Assembly: GCA_001275005.1 (NCBI GenBank)
Contig: JWZX01003385.1
Coordinates: 34,160-98,159 of the forward strand
Length of the DNA stretch: 64,000 bases
Reading direction: 5' to 3'
Source: Chrysochromulina tobinii
Lineage: Eukaryota > Haptophyta > Prymnesiales > Chrysochromulinaceae
Below the pieces are notes generated by a model. That model saw only the letters and a program-made list of their open reading frames with translations. It did no database searches and had not been told where the DNA came from. The translations under genes were made by a program, and so were the position numbers. This document shows positions 49,614 through 60,274 of this stretch, in pieces (position 1 is the first letter of the stretch; each line of letters starts with the position of its first letter).

Positions 49614-50420
49614 ATGGCCACCACGTACGCCTTCGGGCGCTCACTGACCGCAGCAGCCGCTGGCGCCGACCTGCGCTTCACCTTTGAACGCGACGACGCG
49701 GCGAGCGGCCTCGCAGTGCCAGTAAATGTCGTCCCTTACCAACTCCAAGGCAACCCGGAGCTGCACTCGAACGAAAACACGAAGAAGCGCATGGCACTAA
49801 AGAATGACAAGCGCGTGCGAACGCAGCTCGAACGCTTCTGGCGCGTCTTTGGCGTCGGCGACAACGGTACCATCAGCGAGGACGAGTACCTCGCGGTGCA
49901 CGTGAAAATGGCGACCGTGCTCATCCCCGACATCACACCCGAGGAGGCGCGGGCCGCCGGCGAGTCGGACTGGCTAGACGACGTGCAGGGCGCCGAGCGT
50001 ATGAGCAAGGTGGCTTTCATGGCGTGCCTCTTCGAGGTAGCCGACCTGTACACCACCGGCATCGACGGCGGTGCCTATGCGACGTGGCTTGACCGTCTCT
50101 TCAAGCGCATCACAGTCAGGCTCAGCACAGGACCCGACGGAAAGATTATGGCGACTCTGCCGCCGAAGCCAACGTCCGCGCGGCTGCGCGAGTACCGCGC
50201 CTTTCGCCTCTCTCTCGTCACTGCCGGGCGCGTGACGGCAGCGGAAGGGCCGCCGCCGCTGGACAAGCCCCCGACAGACGCATTCGCTGAGCTCGAGCGG
50301 TTGCGCCTGGCGGCCGCGGCGGGCGGTGGCGGAGGCGACGGTGGTGGCGGAGGCAACGGTGGTGTCGTCGATGAGGCAGCGGAGGATGGCGCAAGAGGTG
50401 CAGGCGGACGCGAAGACGAG

Positions 50421-50459
<39 letters not shown>

Positions 50460-53400
50460 ATCGACGACGAGGACGGCGTCGTCGGCTCTGAGGGCGTCGA
50501 GGGAGTCGAGGGAGTCGAGGGAGTTAAGGGCGGCGACTGCGACGACTGCGGCGAGGCTGGTGTGGGCGCCATTGGCGGCGCGAACGAGAGCTTGAGTGGG
50601 GCTTCTGAACCTAGCTTTGCCTGGGCCGCCGATGAGGACGTCTTCCCTCATATCCTATATGCCCAAGAGGAGATCAAGTGGAGTGAGTACGGCCCGAAGG
50701 ACGAGGCTGACGAGGACGAAGCTGACGAGGACGAGGAGAAGGATGTGGGGAGCGTCAGCGCGGGTGGTGGCGGCGACGTCGGCAGCCATGTGCACTCGGT
50801 AGGGCGCGAGATCGGACTGGAGATCGTACGGCCGCCGCCTCCACTCAATACGCCTGCCATGGGAGCTCTGCGCGCGAGCGACACGGCTGGGGCTGCACTA
50901 CGGTTGAGTGGCTCTTGGCGCCAGCCGTACGCCTGCAGCGGCAGCCGCAGCGGCAGCCGGAGCGGCCACTTTGGCGAGACCATGGGCGGCTTGGGCGGGC
51001 GGACAGGCGGCGGCGGCAGTTGGATGGGCGCTGGTGCTGGTTCCCTGGCGGACGGCTCCGGCGGTGGTGGGGGATTTGGACGCCCAAATAGAAATAGCAT
51101 GCGAATCCCCTCCTTGGCGGCCCGCGTTGTGCCACAGGCCGTGGACGCGGCCGAGGCGGCGTCGTTGGCGGCCAAGGCCGCCGCTGCCGCTGCTCTCGAA
51201 GCGTCTGCCAAGCTCGCTTCCGGCGTTTTCATGTCGGCCACTCCCACCAATGGCGGCGGCGGCGGCTTCGGAGGCGGCGGCTTCGGAGGCGGCGGCTTCG
51301 GAGGCGGCGGAGGCGGAGGCGGAGGCGGCGAAGGCGGCGGAGGCGGAGGCGGAGGAGGCGGAGGCGGCGGAGGCGGAGGCGGCGGCTCGTGCGGCAGCCG
51401 CGCGGCCGAGGCGGCCAAGGCCGGTACTGCCGCCATCGAAGCAGCCGAGAGAGCTCAGGCGGCTGGGCAGGAAGAGGGGGCAAGGGCAGCTCGGGCCGCG
51501 GGCGAGGCGGCGATCGCCGTGAGCAAGGCGGTCGACGACGGTACACTCCTCGACGGCGCTAGGGTGGCGGAGGCGGCCGTGGCGGCGGGCGAGGCGGCGG
51601 CGGCTGCGGCGCTCGCTGAGGCCATCGCCATGGGCGGCGGCGGCGGTAGCTCCGCTGGTAGCTCCGCTGGTAGCTCCGCTGCCTCTGCTCCAGCTTCCAA
51701 TGCAGCTACCGGCACGGGCGCGCCAGCGGACGCAGCGACAGTGATGGCCGTTGCCGAGCGTGCCGTTGCAGAGGCTGCTAAGGCGCAAGGGAGTGCGGCG
51801 GCCGCGGCAGCTCGGGCGGCCGCGTCGACCTCAACACCGTCTCTGTTCCCCCCTCGGCTAACGGTGGGAGAAGGGGACCGCCGTGCGACAGGCGAGGCAG
51901 CGACGCAGGAGGCACACGCACCGCCGAATAAAGCCGCCGTTGCCGCGGCACAGGAGGCGATGGCCGCAGCAATAGCCGCGGCTGCCGCGGCCGCCGTCGC
52001 AAGGCAAGCAGAGTTGGTGGCTGCGACGGAAGCTTTTGGACAGACCTTCGCCACGCCCGGGCTGATCGCGGCAGCCAAGGATGCTGGCTCGGCTGCCACG
52101 CAGGCGCAGACCCTCGCGGCCACCGCGGACCAGTGGGCGGATCGAGCTCAGGCTCTTCTCCGTTGGTCGGCGGCGGCGCGGGCTGTCACAGCGGCGGCGG
52201 CGCGGCCAGACGGCTCCATGGCGCAGGTGGCGGCCGAAATCGTCCATCAGCTGAGCATCGGGGGGGACGCGCGCGGTGGCGACGGCGAGGGCACGAGCGA
52301 CGGCAGCGGCAGCGGAGGCAACGGAGGCAACGGAGGCAGCGGAGGCAGCGGAGGCAGCGGAGGCAGCGGAGGCAGCGGAGGCAGCGGAGGCAGCGGAGGC
52401 AGCGGAGGCAGCGGTGCCGCTACCGCTCGATACAGCGCCGCTGTGCTCATCACTAGCGACGCATCGCCCGATGAGCTCCTCTTCCTCGCCGCCGATGCGC
52501 TCACCACGGCGCGCGACGCTCTGCCGTCCACCACCGGCACGCCACAGCCGCTCATGCCCCGGACGGCTATCTCCCAGATCGCACGCGCCGCAGAGCAAGC
52601 GCTGCGGCGGGCAGAGTCGGCGGTCGGCAATGTGCCCAGGCAGGCGCTCGATGCGACGCCTATCGCCATGGCCAGGGCGGCGGTGGCGGGGCCCATTGAC
52701 GCACCAGCAGGCTCGGGCTTGGGTGCCACCGCTCTCTGGACAATGTGGTCGGCAAGTGGAGTGCCCTTTGGCGTGCTCGCTACCGACGCTCCGGGGGAAT
52801 TCGCGCGTCCGATGGCGGAGGCAGCGGCAAGTGCGCTGGAGACGGCATGGCGGCGCGACCTGATCGAGGCGCTCGTGGGCACTGTGGGGGCATGGGTGAG
52901 CATCCTCGCGGAGGGCGAGGAGCCATCGATCACGGCCAGCGTACGCCGCGTGCCCTCGGATGCTCTCCCGCTGCCAGGCGAGTGCTTTCGTGCGCCGCTG
53001 TCCACGGAGCACGGCGCCGTGTCGATCATCCTCCAGCCCGGCAGCAGCAGCGGCGACGGCGGCACCCGTACCGGTGGCAGCGCAAGCGCCGTCGCGGGCG
53101 GCTGTGGAGCGTCGGAGGTCAGGATGAGCGATCATCTGAAGGAAGGGCTTCGGGCGACAGCCCCGCTGCTGCCGGCGATGATGCGCGAGCTCGAACTGAT
53201 GGTGATTGGCCAGCCAGTTGTGCTCGCGCAGAGTTTTGGCGCCAAGGGGCAAGGCTGCTCAATGGTGGCGACGCTTGGTGACGTGGAGACGCGGCGCACC
53301 GACGCGGAGGACGAGGACGAGGGCGACGAAGAAGGGGGCGCGCCCGCTGCTCCTCCTGCTCCTGCTCTTGCTGCTGCTGCCATCCATGCTCGCCCCACAT

Positions 53401-54059
53401 CAGCCGCCACCTCTGCATCTACCGCCGCGCCCACCACCGCATCCAGGACCTTGGCGAAGCCATCGCCCGCTGCACGCGGCCGCACGAGGCGCACACTACC
53501 AGCAGATGGCGGGGCCGTTGTGCGCCGACGCAGCCGTCGCAGCTACTACACTGCCGTGTACCATCCGCCTCGCCGCTGGCGGCGCTACCGCTCCCAGCGC
53601 ATCAGCGCGCTCGCAGCCGTGCGACTGCTGCTGCCGCGGCGGCTGCAGGCACAAGTGGGTGGGCAGCTCGACACGCTGGATCTACGCGATGCCCTCGCCG
53701 AGCTCAAGAGCTATAAGCATCCGCCCGAGAACGTGCGCCGCGTCGTGGTGGGCGTGCTCTGCCTGCTCGGCCGGCCACTCGCGAGCCTCTCCACGTGGGC
53801 GCACGTGCTGCCGCATCTGAGGCGCGAGCTCCAAAGGGAGATGCTCGCATTCGACCCGGCGGCGAGTCACGGGGGCGATTCCACCCATCATTCCACCGTG
53901 TGGGCCGAGTCGAGGCGTGCAACCGAAGGGCTGACGTCCGATGAAGTGCAGAAGAAGGGCTCGCTCGCCGTCAAGACGATGCTCAAGTGGCTCGAGGTCA
54001 ACCGGCTTACTCGACACGAGAGCATTGCTGCGGCCGTCGCCAAGCTCGCGGTGGAGTGA
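49614..54059 (+). CDS. Large Gly/Ala-rich protein with EF-hand-like N-terminus and dynein-stalk-like C-terminus
   Basis: From ATG 49614 the frame is 1,481 residues. Near the N-terminus, FWRVFGVGDNGTISEDEYLA looks like one EF-hand within a larger helical domain. Acidic runs, a poly-Gly stretch (about 51255-51390), alanine-rich helices (VAEAAVAAGEAAAAAALAEA) and a (GGS)n linker follow. The C-terminal 150 residues (LDTLDLRDALAELKSYKHPP, VRRVVVGVLCLLGRP, VQKKGSLAVKTMLKWLEVNR) resemble the helix pair beside the microtubule-binding stalk of dynein heavy chains. No AAA+ ATPase is present, so it is not a dynein; axonemal or microtubule association is inference. The coding frame also stays open upstream to 49542 without an ATG. 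Confidence 0.65.
52314..52413 (+). repeat. GGAGGCAGC nonamer array, (Gly-Gly-Ser)n
   Basis: About eleven tandem GGAGGCAGC/GGAGGCAAC units in frame, forming a flexible linker in the large protein. Confidence 0.95.
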
Positions 54060-54749
54060 AGCCTGCGGCAGGCGCCGCCCGCTCATCGTTAGCTTGCTCT
54101 ACCCCACGCCGGTCCTGCTCGCCGCCCCCCCCCCCGACCAGAGCCATTCTTTTGTGTGCATGCAATTGGCGTGCCAGTCTTCTACCGCTGGCAGGCCGAC
54201 ACGTAACGGCGGAATGCCGTCGATTGCATCGAAGACGACCGGTCCCACGGCGAGACTGACGATTTCTTAAAAATTGGCGTGCGCTCGGGCGGGCGGGTCC
54301 GGGTGCGCGCCGTAACAGCAATCCGACGAGTTGTCCCGAGGACCATTCTCCATTGCACTGATGAGTGATCGGTCGCGGATGTACAGTACACTCCACAAAG
54401 CATGTATCTAAAGCTCAGATCGCAGCGGTGTAAACCAGCTGTGTTATCGACACCCAAGACACGACCGGACCGCGGCGTCAATTGCGCGGCGTTCACCCGC
54501 ACGGGCGGAGGGAGGTCTACGGAGGTCTACAACTTCACCCGAGTGTACTCGAGTAGCAGAAGCAGCAACTACGAACTAGTTCAGCGTTACCGTACGGTAG
54601 TTCGTCCGTTCTCGGGTCTCCCGATGTGCGAAAAAAAACGGGTTCACGCCCGCATGAGCACCGCAGTACAGTACTGTGTGGTCCTGTTTCAAATTCACAC
54701 ACACGAGGTGAAGCTCACACGCGGGGGTTCGTGCGAAGAGGTCGTGCCA
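54060..54749. other. Intergenic and probable 5' UTR of the RRM gene
   Basis: Has a C11 run at 54123-54136 region and A/T-richer patches. No separate gene supported. Confidence 0.5.
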
Positions 54750-55744
54750 ATGAGCTATCGCGACCGCGACGACTCCGACGGCTACGGCCGACCCGATCCG
54801 CGTCGTGATGACCGCGACTCGCACGGCTACGGGCACGGCGACCGTGGCGGCGGCGGCGGCGTTTACGGTGGCAGCCGCGATGGGTACGGCGACCGCGGCG
54901 GCGGTGGAGGAGGTTACGGCGATTACAGTGGCGGAGGTGGTGGCTTTGCCGACTATGATGACTTTCTCGCGCGCGGCGGTGGCGGGCGTGGGAAAGGTGG
55001 CGGCGGCTACGGTGACTATGGCAGTGGAGGTAAGGGCGGAGGTCGGGGTAGCAGTTACAGTGGCGGCAGCGCGTCGAGTAAGGAGCCTTTGACCGAGCTG
55101 GAGATCATCCAGCTTGCCGAGGAGCGCAGCAACGCCAAGATGCGCTCCGACTTTGAGGGGGCAGACAAAATCCGAGACCAGCTCCGCGCGCATGGTATTA
55201 CGATCGAGGACCGCGGGCCCGGCCCCAAGATGTGGCGCTCGGACGACGGCCGCTCGGGCCCGCTGCCGCAGGGCGGCGGATTCGCGCGCGGCGACAAGCT
55301 ACGCGACGACGGCACCATCGAGTGGGCAAACACGATTTACGTCTCGGGGATCCCGATGGACGCGACCCTGGAAGAGCTCGCGGAATGGTTTGGCAAGATT
55401 GGGACGATCAAAAAGTCGAAGAAAAACTTCAACCAGGGAGAGCCCGTCATCCACATCTACAAGGATAAGCGCACCGGCCGGCCCAAGGGCGACTGCACCA
55501 TCTCGTACGACGAGCCCGAGACCACTGATGAACGCTGATGACCTCTGATGACCTCTGATGACCTCTGATGACCTCTAATAACCTACTCATCAGGTACGAC
55601 GAGCCCGAGACCGCCACCGCGGCGGTCAAGTGGTTCGATGGCACTAAGTTTGAGCGCTCCGGAGGCCGACTGAGCGTGAGCATCGCCAAACGGCCGGCAG
55701 AGGGCAACTGGGGCAAGGGCAAGGGCAAGGGCAAGGGCAAGTGA
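54750..55744 (+). CDS. Glycine-rich RRM protein of the FUS/TAF15 (cabeza) type
   Basis: The N-terminal half is RGG/YG-rich (DRGGGGGGYGDYSGGGGG), a phase-separating type of sequence. A helical segment (EIIQLAEERSNAKMRSDFEG, then ADKIRDQLRAHGI) is an unusual addition also seen in cysteinyl-tRNA-synthetase-like tails. The RRM follows: TIYVSGIPMDAT (RNP2), VIHIYKDKRTGRPKGDCTIS (RNP1 region) and TAAVKWFDGTKFERSGGRLS. It ends in (GK)n. An 89-nt intron (55505-55593) interrupts RNP1; the unspliced frame stops at 55538. The total is 301 residues. A nuclear role in transcription or splicing is likely by family. ATG 54750 begins MSYRDRDDSDGYG. Confidence 0.9.
55505..55593 (+). other. RRM gene intron starting with a copy of exon 2
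   Basis: ATCTC|GTACGA to CATCAG|GTACGA, 89 nt, phase 2. The first 19 intron bases (GTACGACGAGCCCGAGACC) equal the first 19 bases of exon 2. The rest is a TGATGACCTC decamer array ending CTAATAACC. Confidence 0.95.
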
Positions 55745-56879
55745 TGCCCATGGTTTGGAGGTGGGGGGTGGCCACACGTTGAGGCGGGCAGTGAACGCCT
55801 CGCGATCGAGGGGAGGTGCATGGAGCGTTCTGCGGGGGGCTGGGGCATACGGGTTATGCGCAGCGGCTGTCGCGCGTGACGTGTGACACGTGTCGTGTCC
55901 GCCGTCCACCGCGTCCGGTGCTGGGACACCGACACGGCCGCACTTTGACTCTTTGAGCGCTGACGTCGCTGTGTGACCGACCGCGCGAACGGGAGTCGCG
56001 AGGCGCATCCAGGTGAAGGCTCTTGAAGGCTCGACCGAGCGAAAGCAGCGTTAGACGGCGTAGACGCACGACCCGGTCTACACGACGTTCCAACGCAATC
56101 AACTTCCAATAACGATACCGGTTCCAAGACGCGCAACCTGACACCCGGCGAGCGGCGTGCCGACGTGCGACGTCTGCCGACGATATGCCAATTCGTTCGG
56201 CGTAAATCCGGCTTCGACCTTTCTCGTGTAAGTAACCGGTGTAACGGATCATGCCGTGTGAGCCGTGCCCCCCCCGCGCGCGCCCCGCCCCCGGCGGGAG
56301 CGGCGAGGCGGCGGCGAGGTCGGCCCGGGAATCGATTAGCTCGGGCCGCGGTTTAGGCCGACTGAAAGGCGAGGCCGAGGGGCCGCCGCCACGCGCCTCG
56401 CGCTCACGTTGGTCGTTTCACGTCCACGTATATCGATATGTCCACGTATATTGATATGTATGTATGACGTGACACGACAGCCACACGTCATGCGTGTCGT
56501 GCCGTCCGCCGATACGCAGGACGTTCGCACCCGCCCCCCCCGCGCACATGGAACGTCCATCGGAAACACATTCCCGGGTGCACACAGCGCGCGCACTGTG
56601 GCGCACACAGAAAGATGCCCGGCTGACGTTACCTGCTCTTGCCCTGGTGCATGGATGGTCTATGGATGGATCACAGTTCTCTGCCTGTGCGTCCAGCCTC
56701 CACCGCCCCCCTGCCCGCCTGCGACCCTTCCGCTGCAACCCCTCCGCTGCAACGCCTCCGCTGCTGACCCTCCGCTGCATCGCGCAGTGCGCGCGCCTCG
56801 CGCAGCGCAGTGCTCACTCGGGGGGTGCCTCGTACTGGGCAGTGCTCACAAAAGCGTGGCGCTCACGACGGCGTGGAGC
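55745..56879. other. Intergenic, convergent; may hide last IQUB exon
   Basis: No convincing coding stretch. GTGAGC motifs recur on the minus strand near 56805-56885, and short CACGTATATxGATATGT repeats lie at about 56424-56462. Confidence 0.4.
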
Positions 56880-58334
56880 TCACGCGGGGATGGGGCGCAC
56901 GTTGGGGCGAAGGATGAGCTCTTGCGGAACCTTTTGGAAGCGCGCTGACTCAGGGTTGAACTCGGGAGTCTCGATGAACTGCAGGAACAGGTTGGCCAGC
57001 CGCTTGCGCAGCCCGGTGAGGGAGCTCTCAGAGCGCCCCCGGTTGAGCATGTCCGCCTCGCGATCAATTAACTCGACAATGTCGCGGGTCAGGTTGCAAT
57101 CGAACTCTTTGACGGTCCACTTGACGTGTAGCAGCACGTCGAGTCTCTCGTCGATGGTGAGCATCGGCAGCCGCAGGCCGTTGTAGAGCTCCATCAGCTC
57201 CTTGGCGCGCGTCGTGAAGGGCGTGTGCACCTGCGCGACCTCGCCGTCACTCATCTGCCAGCGCTTGGGCGCAGACATGAGCTGCAGCGTCGATCGAATG
57301 CGTTTGTCGCGGTTCTCGCTGTCCGCCTGCTGCCGCAGCCGGTCGATCGTCTGCAACAGCTTCTGCTCCTTGAGCAGAAGCTGCTGCAGCGCCTCCGCCT
57401 TCTCCACCTCGTTCATCTCCTCCGCCGCCTTGATGCGCGCGGTCTCGTGCAATCTCCACGCCTCGAGCTCATTGTACAAGATCTCGAAGTCCTCGTGCGT
57501 GTGCGGGTGCATGCGCCGCTGGATCTCGATCTTGTGCCGCTCTTCCGCCTCCATTCTCTGCCGCTCCGCCTCCGCCGCCGCTGCTGCCGCCGCCGCCGCC
57601 AGCCCGCGTCGCAGGTTGGTGGCCGTGGTGCGCGCAAACCAGCCGCGAGTGTACCTCTGCAAATCTATCGCCTTTTCGAGGCGCAGCACGGCGAGCTCCT
57701 CGGAGCTGAAGTAGGGCAGAGGGTACAGGATCGCATCACCCTCCTCCTCGAGCAGATGTCCCCGCGGCATCTGCGTCCCCGCCTCGCGCACGGCCTGCTG
57801 CGAGCGCGTCTGCAGCACCGCCGTCTGCGTCTCGCGATGGAATTTGGAGCTCTCCATATCACTCGCGGGCCGCGGCGGCCGGTCGGTCTGGCTCGAGGCG
57901 TGGTGGTACTCGAGGTGCGTCTTGCGCGACCGGTAACCGCCGAGGAAGGGCTTCGTCTTCGGCATCGCGCGCACGATTGGCACCTGGATTAGCTTCGGCG
58001 GAATGTCAGCACCAAACTGCACCTCGACCGAGATGACGTCGGGCATCACGTACGTGCTCGGCGTCGAATGGTCCTCGACGTACACAATCTGAAGCTCCAC
58101 TGTGTTCGGCTCGCCCATGGAGAAGTCATAGTCGGAGAGCAGAGCACTCCTCATCTCCTGGCCCTTGAAGCTGAGCTTCATGCTGGCCGCGGGGATTCGC
58201 AAGTCCTCCTCGATTTGCGCTTTGAGCTCGACTAGAGTGAGCCTCAGCGCGAAGCGGCGGCTGTGCGAGAAGCCCTCGGGCATGATCACGAACTTGATCT
58301 CAATGCCATCCGCGCTCGAGCCAGCCTCCGCCAT
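56880..58334 (-). CDS. IQUB: IQ and ubiquitin-like domain protein IQUB
   Basis: An N-terminal ubiquitin-like domain (IEIKFVIMPEGFSHSRRFAL, DLRIPAASMKLSFKGQEM) is followed by KPFLGGYRSRKTHLEYHHAS with QTD/QTQ repeats, an IQ motif (LEKAIDLQRYTRGWFARTT), coiled coil and the conserved TTRAKELMELYNGLRL, LDVLLHVKWTVKEFDCNLTR, ELIDREADML and GLRKRLANLFLQFIETPEFN. This order is diagnostic of IQUB, a calmodulin-binding radial-spoke protein of cilia. ATG 58334 is clear. The frame ends after KVPQELILRPN in GTGCGCCCC, a donor of the type used elsewhere here, so the Cys-rich C-terminal exon of IQUB is probably separate; I could not find it. Divergent (159 bp) from the cyclic-nucleotide-binding gene. Confidence 0.9.
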   Translation of the reverse strand: MAEAGSSADGIEIKFVIMPEGFSHSRRFALRLTLVELKAQIEEDLRIPAASMKLSFKGQEMRSALLSDYDFSMGEPNTVELQIVYVEDHSTPSTYVMPDVISVEVQFGADIPPKLIQVPIVRAMPKTKPFLGGYRSRKTHLEYHHASSQTDRPPRPASDMESSKFHRETQTAVLQTRSQQAVREAGTQMPRGHLLEEEGDAILYPLPYFSSEELAVLRLEKAIDLQRYTRGWFARTTATNLRRGLAAAAAAAAAEAERQRMEAEERHKIEIQRRMHPHTHEDFEILYNELEAWRLHETARIKAAEEMNEVEKAEALQQLLLKEQKLLQTIDRLRQQADSENRDKRIRSTLQLMSAPKRWQMSDGEVAQVHTPFTTRAKELMELYNGLRLPMLTIDERLDVLLHVKWTVKEFDCNLTRDIVELIDREADMLNRGRSESSLTGLRKRLANLFLQFIETPEFNPESARFQKVPQELILRPNVRPIPA

Positions 58335-58493
58335 GTCGCAACAAAAGCCACTGCGACAAGCGCAACGACACGGCCCGACCTTTTCAACTGTGAGTACAGT
58401 AGGATTTCCCTGTCTTGACCGGATTTGCCTTCACGGACCTCCAGATACTCGGTGCTTTCCCAAACTAAACACTAATGAAGAAGCAAACGAAAA

Positions 58494-59918
58494 ATGCAAC
58501 GAATATGCGCGCGCGGCGAGCCGCTCAGTTCACGGACACGCTGCGTGTCGACGGAAGGCCCCCAGTGGCGCATGGGACAGGACGGAGGGCTGAGCCGTAC
58601 GTTCGGCTCGCTGCCACCTAGTCAAGTCAAGTCTAAACAGACTGCGGTATCGCCCCGTCTGACGGGGACGCTGGGTACGATGCTGCCCACGTCATCACGG
58701 CCACGCGCCGACGCACGCGGCTCCCCGACCTACCGCGCTCTGCAAGCCGCGCGTGCGTCCGCTCTCGGCACGTACACGCCAAAGTTTGACACGACCGCGT
58801 GGCTGCTGCCGTCTATCAAGAGCGGGCCACCGTCGCCGCTGCCGAGCGGGCGGCCGACCATGGCGTCATCCCCACCACGCTTCCTCGCCGATGTATCCGT
58901 TCCCGTCCAGCTATCGTTTGGCGACAAGGCCGGCGGCAGCAGGGCGAGCACTCAGGACTGGGCGGCCTCGGAATCATCCGGCGCTCCGGCGCAACTTCTA
59001 GACGTGGCCTTGCTCCGCGGCGGCGCGGACATGGGGTACCTCAAGGAGCGGTTGCAGCTCGAGTGCGGGCTGAGCGAGGAACAGATCATCGGGCAGATGC
59101 GCCGCGTGCGATGGTTCCGCTCGCTGCCGCACAGCAAGCTGACCAGGCTCTACCAACGCGGCCGGCGCCGACTCTTCCCGCGGTACACGACAATCGTGCG
59201 CGAGGGTAGCGAGAGCAACAACTTCTACATCCTGCTGCACGGTCAGGTCCGCATGCACTCAACGGTGCACGGCACCAGCGCGCTGCTCACGGTCGGCTCC
59301 TCGTTCGGCGAGGATGCGCTCATCGTTTCGCGGGTTATGCGCGAGGAATCAGCGGTGGCCGAGACGGACAGTTACGTTCTGATTTTGAGCGCCGCAGACA
59401 TGCACGGCATGGAGAGCGCCCTCGAGCTTTACGCGGAGGTGCGCCCGCAGGTGGTGGCACAGCTTCTCGAGCGGGTGCCAGCGCTCAGTAGCCTCACACA
59501 GGCAGTGCGTGGTACGCTCGCGCCGCTGATGGAAGTGGTCGAATACACGAGTGGCGCGACCGTGTTCGCCGAGGGAGATGAGCCCTCGCCGTTCACGGCC
59601 ATGTTCATCGTGTGCGAGGGGCGCGTGAGCCTCCACAAGCGCGACGCCGCCTCGGGCGGCGAGGCGAACATCGGCTGGCGCACGCCGCAGGACGAGGGTC
59701 CGTGGTTTGGCGAGGGCGCGCTCGCCAACCACGCCGACGGTGGACGCCCTCGGCCGCGCCCGTGCACCGCTGTGTGCACCGAACATACCAAGTGCGTCGT
59801 CGTGCGCGTGGCGCATTTTGACAGGTTCCTCGAGGCGACCTGGGAAGTGATGCCGAACGTGATAGGCAACTTTTTGTCGCTGGCAAGCCATCATGTGGGC
59901 AATGCCACTGCGGGTTGA
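58494..59918 (+). CDS. Protein with two cyclic-nucleotide-binding domains
   Basis: Two cNMP-binding folds occur in tandem. The first is LFPRYTTIVREGSESNNFYI, LLHGQVRMH, GSSFGEDALI and ESAVAETDSYVLIL. The second is YTSGATVFAEGDEPSPFTAM, FIVCEGRVSLHK, WFGEGAL and TAVCTEHTKCVVV. The FGE motifs are kept, but the Arg that holds the phosphate is replaced or unclear in both (FGEDALIVSRV, FGEGALANHAD), so ligand binding is uncertain. A Pro/Arg-rich N-terminal 200 residues are disordered. No kinase or channel part is attached. With its IQUB partner across a shared promoter, a flagellar cAMP/cGMP-related role is a fair inference. 474 residues from ATG 58494; ATG 58572 is an alternative. Confidence 0.8.
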   Translation: MQRICARGEPLSSRTRCVSTEGPQWRMGQDGGLSRTFGSLPPSQVKSKQTAVSPRLTGTLGTMLPTSSRPRADARGSPTYRALQAARASALGTYTPKFDTTAWLLPSIKSGPPSPLPSGRPTMASSPPRFLADVSVPVQLSFGDKAGGSRASTQDWAASESSGAPAQLLDVALLRGGADMGYLKERLQLECGLSEEQIIGQMRRVRWFRSLPHSKLTRLYQRGRRRLFPRYTTIVREGSESNNFYILLHGQVRMHSTVHGTSALLTVGSSFGEDALIVSRVMREESAVAETDSYVLILSAADMHGMESALELYAEVRPQVVAQLLERVPALSSLTQAVRGTLAPLMEVVEYTSGATVFAEGDEPSPFTAMFIVCEGRVSLHKRDAASGGEANIGWRTPQDEGPWFGEGALANHADGGRPRPRPCTAVCTEHTKCVVVRVAHFDRFLEATWEVMPNVIGNFLSLASHHVGNATAG

Positions 59919-60274
59919 AGAGAGATTGTGTTTGTAATATGAATATGAGTATGTGTCTAGTCATATAAGTCAAGTCACGCTTGAGAAACTCCGAACCGCG
60001 AACGTGGATTCTGGATAGCCGCGGGCGACGCGCAGAGCGACCATGCCGCGGGTCGCCGGTGGCGGAGCCGGGCCCGCGCGGGCCTCGCCCCGGCCGGAGC
60101 GCGCCCGACATGCGGAAGCTTTAAGTGTAAAAAGTGACATTACAAAAGACTAAAGAACAAAACGATTCTATCAATGCGCGGCAGGAGGGCCGGGGAGCAC
60201 CCCGGGCGCGGCGCCCAGAGCGATGATAAGCGCGCGGCTTAACTCAGGAATCGGGCATTTCCGACAGGGACGTT
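59919..60274. other. Intergenic, convergent
   Basis: A very GC-rich block (60010-60115) next to an A-rich stretch (60120-60175). No gene recognised. Confidence 0.5.

Noticed and set aside
51858-53252. 464-codon minus-strand frame in the large Gly/Ala-rich gene
   Set aside because: Shadow of repetitive GGC/GCG coding; no independent structure.
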